This document shows positions 5,111-7,953 of a stretch of 7,953 nucleotides of DNA, piece after piece. Source of the stretch: Candidatus Levybacteria bacterium RIFCSPLOWO2_01_FULL_39_10 (GTDB lineage Bacteria; Patescibacteriota; Microgenomatia; Levybacterales; UBA12049); assembly GCA_001782515.1 (NCBI GenBank), contig MFOV01000011.1, positions 1 to 7,953 of the forward strand, read 5' to 3'. Made by a program: the position numbers and the translations under genes. The notes below the pieces were generated by a model, which was given only the letters and a program-made list of their open reading frames with translations, had not been told where the DNA came from and ran no database searches. Every line of letters begins with the position of its first letter. Within the stretch, counting starts at the first letter, position 1.

Positions 5111-5956
5111 TTATATAAGGTGAAGCTTTTTTAAGAACTCCTCACCTCTTTCATAGCCGTTTATAAAATCCTTATATTTCATAGCTTTTTTGCCTTCAAC
5201 ATGAATATATCCTCCTGGGTGAAGTTTTATTAGGGCTTTTTGGGACTTTTGGGAGGTTAGGGGGTAGCGGGTCCAAACACTCGGCCAAGGGTGATAAGCG
5301 TTTATCATCCGCTCCAGTTTTTGTTTGGCAGGCACCTTATCGACAGCAATAAATCCATCTTCTTTTTTTAAAGATTTAGTATAAGTTGCATTTTTGTGAT
5401 TTTGCTCAAAAGATTTAAGTAGCCCCTTCATAAACCTTGGGAGAAGGTCTGGCAGAATTTTTGCAGCCCGTTTAAATAAATGCGCATATACGGTTTCCGA
5501 ATTATCAGAGGGAGAGATAAAATGTTCCTCTTGAAATATAATAGGTCCGCGATCTACTTTTTCATCGATTCTAATTATTGTTATTCCTGTTTTCATGTCG
5601 CCATTTAAAATCGCAGTCTGCACCGGCGTCGGGCCGCGATATTTTGGAAGAAGAGACGGATGAACATTTAAAATTCCGTTAGGAAAGACATCAATAAGTT
5701 TTTTGGGAATAATAAGGCCGAAATCGGCAACAACCCCTATATCCGGCTTTATTTTTTTAATACCATTTATGAGTTTTTCATTAATTTCAAGAACTTTGGC
5801 AAACGGAATTTTTTTATTTATTGATGCATTAACTACGCTTTGATCGGACGATATTACAAGGAGAACCTCAAACTTTTCCGAGAGGCTTTCTAAAATTTCT
5901 GTTGTATGGCGACCTCCGAAGAAGATAATTTTCAATTTTAAGTTTTCAATTTTCAT
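5111..5956 (-). CDS. fmt: Methionyl-tRNA formyltransferase
   Basis: A 281-residue enzyme that transfers a formyl group from 10-formyl-THF to initiator Met-tRNA. The formyltransferase core has LNVHPSLLPKYRGPTPVQ (96-113), with catalytic N97 and H99, and D135 in KVDRGPI. The C-terminal tRNA-binding domain (about 190-281) has the family's KEDG...AYHPWPSVWTRY segment. It is somewhat short (E. coli Fmt is 315) because the basic loop after the second beta strand, which contacts the tRNA acceptor end in E. coli Fmt, appears to be missing around residues 36-50. The ATG at 5956 lies in a filler repeat and adds KIENLKL before the usual KIIFFGG; a TTG at 5935 would give the standard MKIIFFGG start and may be the true one. 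It follows def by 22 nt. A sugar or GAR formyltransferase is less likely given this neighbour and C-terminal domain. Confidence 0.9.
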   Translation of the reverse strand: MKIENLKLKIIFFGGRHTTEILESLSEKFEVLLVISSDQSVVNASINKKIPFAKVLEINEKLINGIKKIKPDIGVVADFGLIIPKKLIDVFPNGILNVHPSLLPKYRGPTPVQTAILNGDMKTGITIIRIDEKVDRGPIIFQEEHFISPSDNSETVYAHLFKRAAKILPDLLPRFMKGLLKSFEQNHKNATYTKSLKKEDGFIAVDKVPAKQKLERMINAYHPWPSVWTRYPLTSQKSQKALIKLHPGGYIHVEGKKAMKYKDFINGYERGEEFLKKLHLI

Positions 5957-5986
5957 TGAATTTTCAATGTTTCAATTTTCAAATTT
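5927..5986. repeat. A/T-rich ATTGAAAA-type repeat array across the def-fmt junction
   Basis: On the minus strand ATTGAAA occurs four times with variants (ATTTGAAA, AATGAAAA, CTTAAAA) over about 60 bp. The array contains the def stop codon, the whole 22-nt spacer and the first codons of fmt. It looks like low-complexity filler rather than a regulatory site. Confidence 0.65.
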
Positions 5987-6527
5987 CGAGCTCATCAAAT
6001 ACATCTTTACCGTTTTCTTTTCTGCTTTTGAAAAGTTTTCCACCTTGCTCTAAAACTCTTTTCGGAAAAAGAATTCCCACAAGGTGATCTATTTCATGCT
6101 GAATAACCGTTGCCATAAAACCGTCAAATTTTTCAACATGTACTTTACCCTTTTCATCAAAATATGAAAGCTTAATCTCATCTGCTCTTACAACCTCACC
6201 CCAGATATTGGGAAGTGACAAACATCCTTCAAGCTTTCTATACTCCCTCCCTTTTGTGTTTTTCTTGGGACGCGATTTTGTATCAAGCATAACAGGATTT
6301 ATAAAAACGGAAATTTTTGATTTCTCAGACGGTTTTGCCATAAATATTGAAACGGATTTTCCCACCTGCGGTGCTGCAAGGCCAACTCCTTTAGGATCGT
6401 CTGCTGATAAAAGGGAAGCTTCCATTCCTTTTAAAAACCTGGGAAGATAGCGGTCTTTATCTTTAAAAATATAATTTTCCGTTTTTTTGGCAAGAATTTT
6501 ATCAGGAGCAGTGATGATTTTTAGCAT
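5979..6527 (-). CDS. def: Peptide deformylase
   Basis: A 182-residue metalloenzyme that removes the formyl group from the N-terminal Met of new proteins. All three motifs are intact: GVGLAAPQVG (47-56), EGCLS (100-104) with metal ligand C102, and QHEIDH (143-148) with ligands H144 and H148 and catalytic E145. Length is normal. The C-terminal tail ending FDELEI is charged and species-specific, and its last codons and TGA stop fall in a filler repeat. The ATG at 6527 gives the standard start (MLKIITAPDKIL). A perfect extended -10 ends 11 nt upstream, with no Shine-Dalgarno, so the mRNA is probably nearly leaderless. It forms a two-gene unit with fmt, the two halves of the formyl-methionine cycle, a common bacterial pairing. 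Confidence 0.96.
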   Translation of the reverse strand: MLKIITAPDKILAKKTENYIFKDKDRYLPRFLKGMEASLLSADDPKGVGLAAPQVGKSVSIFMAKPSEKSKISVFINPVMLDTKSRPKKNTKGREYRKLEGCLSLPNIWGEVVRADEIKLSYFDEKGKVHVEKFDGFMATVIQHEIDHLVGILFPKRVLEQGGKLFKSRKENGKDVFDELEI

Positions 6528-6537
6528 ATAATTTGGA

Positions 6538-6546
6538 ATTATAACA
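6538..6546 (-). promoter_or_regulatory. Extended -10 promoter of def-fmt
   Basis: On the minus strand TGT directly precedes a perfect TATAAT (6538-6543). No recognisable -35 lies 16-18 nt upstream, as is common for extended -10 promoters. The -10 is followed by 10 nt and then the def ATG, so the predicted 5' leader is only about 3-5 nt. Confidence 0.55.
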
Positions 6547-6554
6547 CAGAAGAA

Positions 6555-6605
6555 ATATAAAATATTAAATTTTAAATATTAAAAATTTGAAATAAAAATT
6601 AAATA
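6555..6605. repeat. Low-complexity A/T filler upstream of def
   Basis: Almost pure A/T with repeated and self-complementary pieces (AATATT, AAATTT, TTAAA), in the 156-bp gap between def and the ligase-TPR gene. It resembles the other filler arrays in the window. No ORF or terminator was seen in it. Confidence 0.5.
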
Positions 6606-6683
6606 CATTTAGTAATGGGTAGTATCTTGATAAATAAAGCGGTGTTTAAGCGTGGGTTCTTTTTAATATTTAATTTGAGTCTT

Positions 6684-7953
6684 TTATTTCTCCTGTTCCC
6701 AGGTTTCAAGAGACTGCCTGGCAAGGCTATTTTCGGGGTCAAGATTTTCAATTATGTAGCGCATTTCAGAAATTGCCTTGCTATGATACTCGGGATCTTT
6801 TATACCACCGCTTTCGCTTACTCCGAGTTCATGATAGAAAAGCCCTAAAGCATAGTGGGCTTCCAAATAGTGCGGCCTATACTTAACTGTTTTTTCAAGC
6901 ACTTCAACCCCTTTTTCTACTTGATTATTTTGTCCTGCAATTACACCCCAGTTATATAATACGCTTGTGTCAGTCGGAGCAAGTGTTGCAGTATACTCAA
7001 TTGCTGAGAGCGCTTCCGAAAGAAATCTTGGATCAACGTTTGAAAGTGCATACAAAATTCTCACCCTCGATTTCCAGAAATTAATATTATTAGGATACTG
7101 GGTTGTCAGGCTGTTGTTTATTTCCAAAGCCTCATTTGCAAGTTCTTGAGAAAGGGTTGCAGATTCTGTTGAGGGTTGTTGGGCAAGACCCACTGCGATA
7201 AATGCGTTGTTTACTGCTTTTTCGTCCAGAAATACAGGTTCATTTCTTAAGTCCACCGCTTCTGTTAAAAGAGGAAATGCTGTTTGATATTCACCCGCTC
7301 TTTGATAATTTGATCCAAGTGCGTATTTGACATCTGCGAGCCAGTATTTTCCAAGAAAGCCTGTCATAAAAAGAGCGAGTATAAAAAGAAGTATTACTGC
7401 GGTCCAGCCAAGATATGTAATCGGCTTTGGGCTCGGTTTCTCGTCGTTTTTCAAAAGTTCGACAAGAATAAGAGTAAATGCGGGAATAAGGAAAAGATAA
7501 ATGTTTGAGATTACAACAGAGAACCCAAAGAAATTTACGATTAAAATTGATACAAACGACGCAAGAAGAGCAATTAGCATTGTTTTGCTTTTGCTATCAA
7601 GAGCATCTTCGCTTTTAAAATATTTAAGATATTTAAATCTTTCCTGAGACACACCCGAGATGTTAATAATTAGAAGCGCTAGGACAAAAAAGATAAAAAG
7701 CATATGAGACAAAAATCCGACGGTTCCTGTTGTTGCCAGATAATTTAAATATTCGTTATGCGCTTTGTTATACAAGAAATTCCACTCGGAAAGTAAATTA
7801 TGCTCAGCAGGTCTATATTTATAATAAGCAAAAGCAAAAGTTTCAACGCCAGACCCAAATACCGGATTTGCGCGCCATACATCTATTGCACCCCGCCATA
7901 CAACATTTCTTATGGCGCCAGAATCAGATCCGCCCAAAGGAATTGTCGGGGCT
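6684..7953 (-). CDS. O-antigen ligase-like (Wzy_C) membrane protein with C-terminal TPR repeats, partial
   Basis: The frame is open to the right edge (422 codons visible), so the N-terminus with most membrane segments is missing. The first visible part, GGSDSGAIRNVVWRGAIDVW, then NPVFGSGVETF and KAHNEYLNYLATTGTVGF, is the periplasmic loop and conserved AHNxYL motif of the O-antigen ligase/polymerase (Wzy_C) family. Four or so hydrophobic segments follow, the last being about TAVILLFILALFMTGFLG. After them come about 230 residues of TPR-like helical repeats (for example YALGSNYQRAGEYQTAFPLLTEAVDL and LYNWGVIAGQNNQVEKGVEVLEKTVKYRPHYLEAHYALGLFYHELG). Enzymes of this family move glycan chains from a lipid carrier onto an acceptor or polymerise them; the TPR tail may recruit partners. 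A TTG at 7937 is not the start, because the frame and homology extend beyond it. Confidence 0.88.
   Translation of the reverse strand, partial: APTIPLGGSDSGAIRNVVWRGAIDVWRANPVFGSGVETFAFAYYKYRPAEHNLLSEWNFLYNKAHNEYLNYLATTGTVGFLSHMLFIFFVLALLIINISGVSQERFKYLKYFKSEDALDSKSKTMLIALLASFVSILIVNFFGFSVVISNIYLFLIPAFTLILVELLKNDEKPSPKPITYLGWTAVILLFILALFMTGFLGKYWLADVKYALGSNYQRAGEYQTAFPLLTEAVDLRNEPVFLDEKAVNNAFIAVGLAQQPSTESATLSQELANEALEINNSLTTQYPNNINFWKSRVRILYALSNVDPRFLSEALSAIEYTATLAPTDTSVLYNWGVIAGQNNQVEKGVEVLEKTVKYRPHYLEAHYALGLFYHELGVSESGGIKDPEYHSKAISEMRYIIENLDPENSLARQSLETWEQEK

Noticed and set aside
5118..5147. AGGTGA/TCACCT inverted repeat as a terminator between convergent rpmB and fmt
   Set aside because: The 18-nt loop is long, the stem only 6 bp, it lies inside fmt, and no T-run follows the stem.
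5979..5981. Alternative genetic code with TGA read as Gly (code 25)
   Set aside because: TGA is the natural stop of def after a full-length protein, and no gene needs TGA readthrough.
6615..6848. Plus-strand 77-codon frame with a hydrophobic stretch
   Set aside because: It overlaps the end of the ligase-TPR gene, has no Shine-Dalgarno, and its hydrophobicity comes from the A/T-rich antisense of the intergenic region.

Overview
The window looks like a chromosomal piece of an AT-rich Candidate Phyla Radiation (Patescibacteria) genome, most likely from the Microgenomates side. This is inferred from several things together: small, tightly packed genes; exported proteins with SdrD-like and Cys-rich segments that match nothing familiar end to end; an O-antigen-ligase-like protein with a TPR tail; short low-complexity A/T 'filler' repeats at gene borders; and few Shine-Dalgarno sequences. 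TGA acts as a stop (end of def), so the code is standard bacterial, not code 25 of Gracilibacteria/Absconditabacteria. No rRNA, tRNA or CRISPR was seen, and no gene-free stretch reaches 300 bases.

Layout. Positions 1-2046 hold two minus-strand genes in one unit: a small membrane-anchored protein of unknown function, then, after 7 nt, a large secreted Cys-rich SdrD-B-like protein that starts at a GTG and runs off the left edge. Positions 2188-3111 hold an exported helical protein with one perfect EF-hand/dockerin-type calcium loop and a strong extended -10 promoter. Positions 3266-4022 hold a REP-associated tyrosine (HUH/Y1) transposase with a repeat family of its own. Positions 4080-4712 encode a site-2-protease-type membrane metalloprotease. 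A divergent intergenic region follows, then rpmB (ribosomal protein L28), the only plus-strand gene. Convergent to it is the def-fmt pair (peptide deformylase, methionyl-tRNA formyltransferase), which adds the formyl group to initiator Met-tRNA and removes it from new proteins. The right edge is the C-terminal part of a polymerase/ligase of the O-antigen ligase family fused to TPR repeats.

The most striking signal is in the transposase locus. A 31-nt perfect palindrome occurs twice with identical sequence: once just upstream of the gene, where one arm supplies the -35 element of its apparent promoter, and once inside the coding region, read in frame as eleven residues. A half copy at the 3' end supplies the TAG stop codon. 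The presumed substrate hairpins of the enzyme are therefore built into its promoter, body and stop, which suggests self-targeting or autoregulation. A second theme is that several genes have a TGN-TATAAT-type extended -10 only 6-12 nt before the start codon, which predicts leaderless or nearly leaderless mRNAs; rpmB alone has a clear Shine-Dalgarno.
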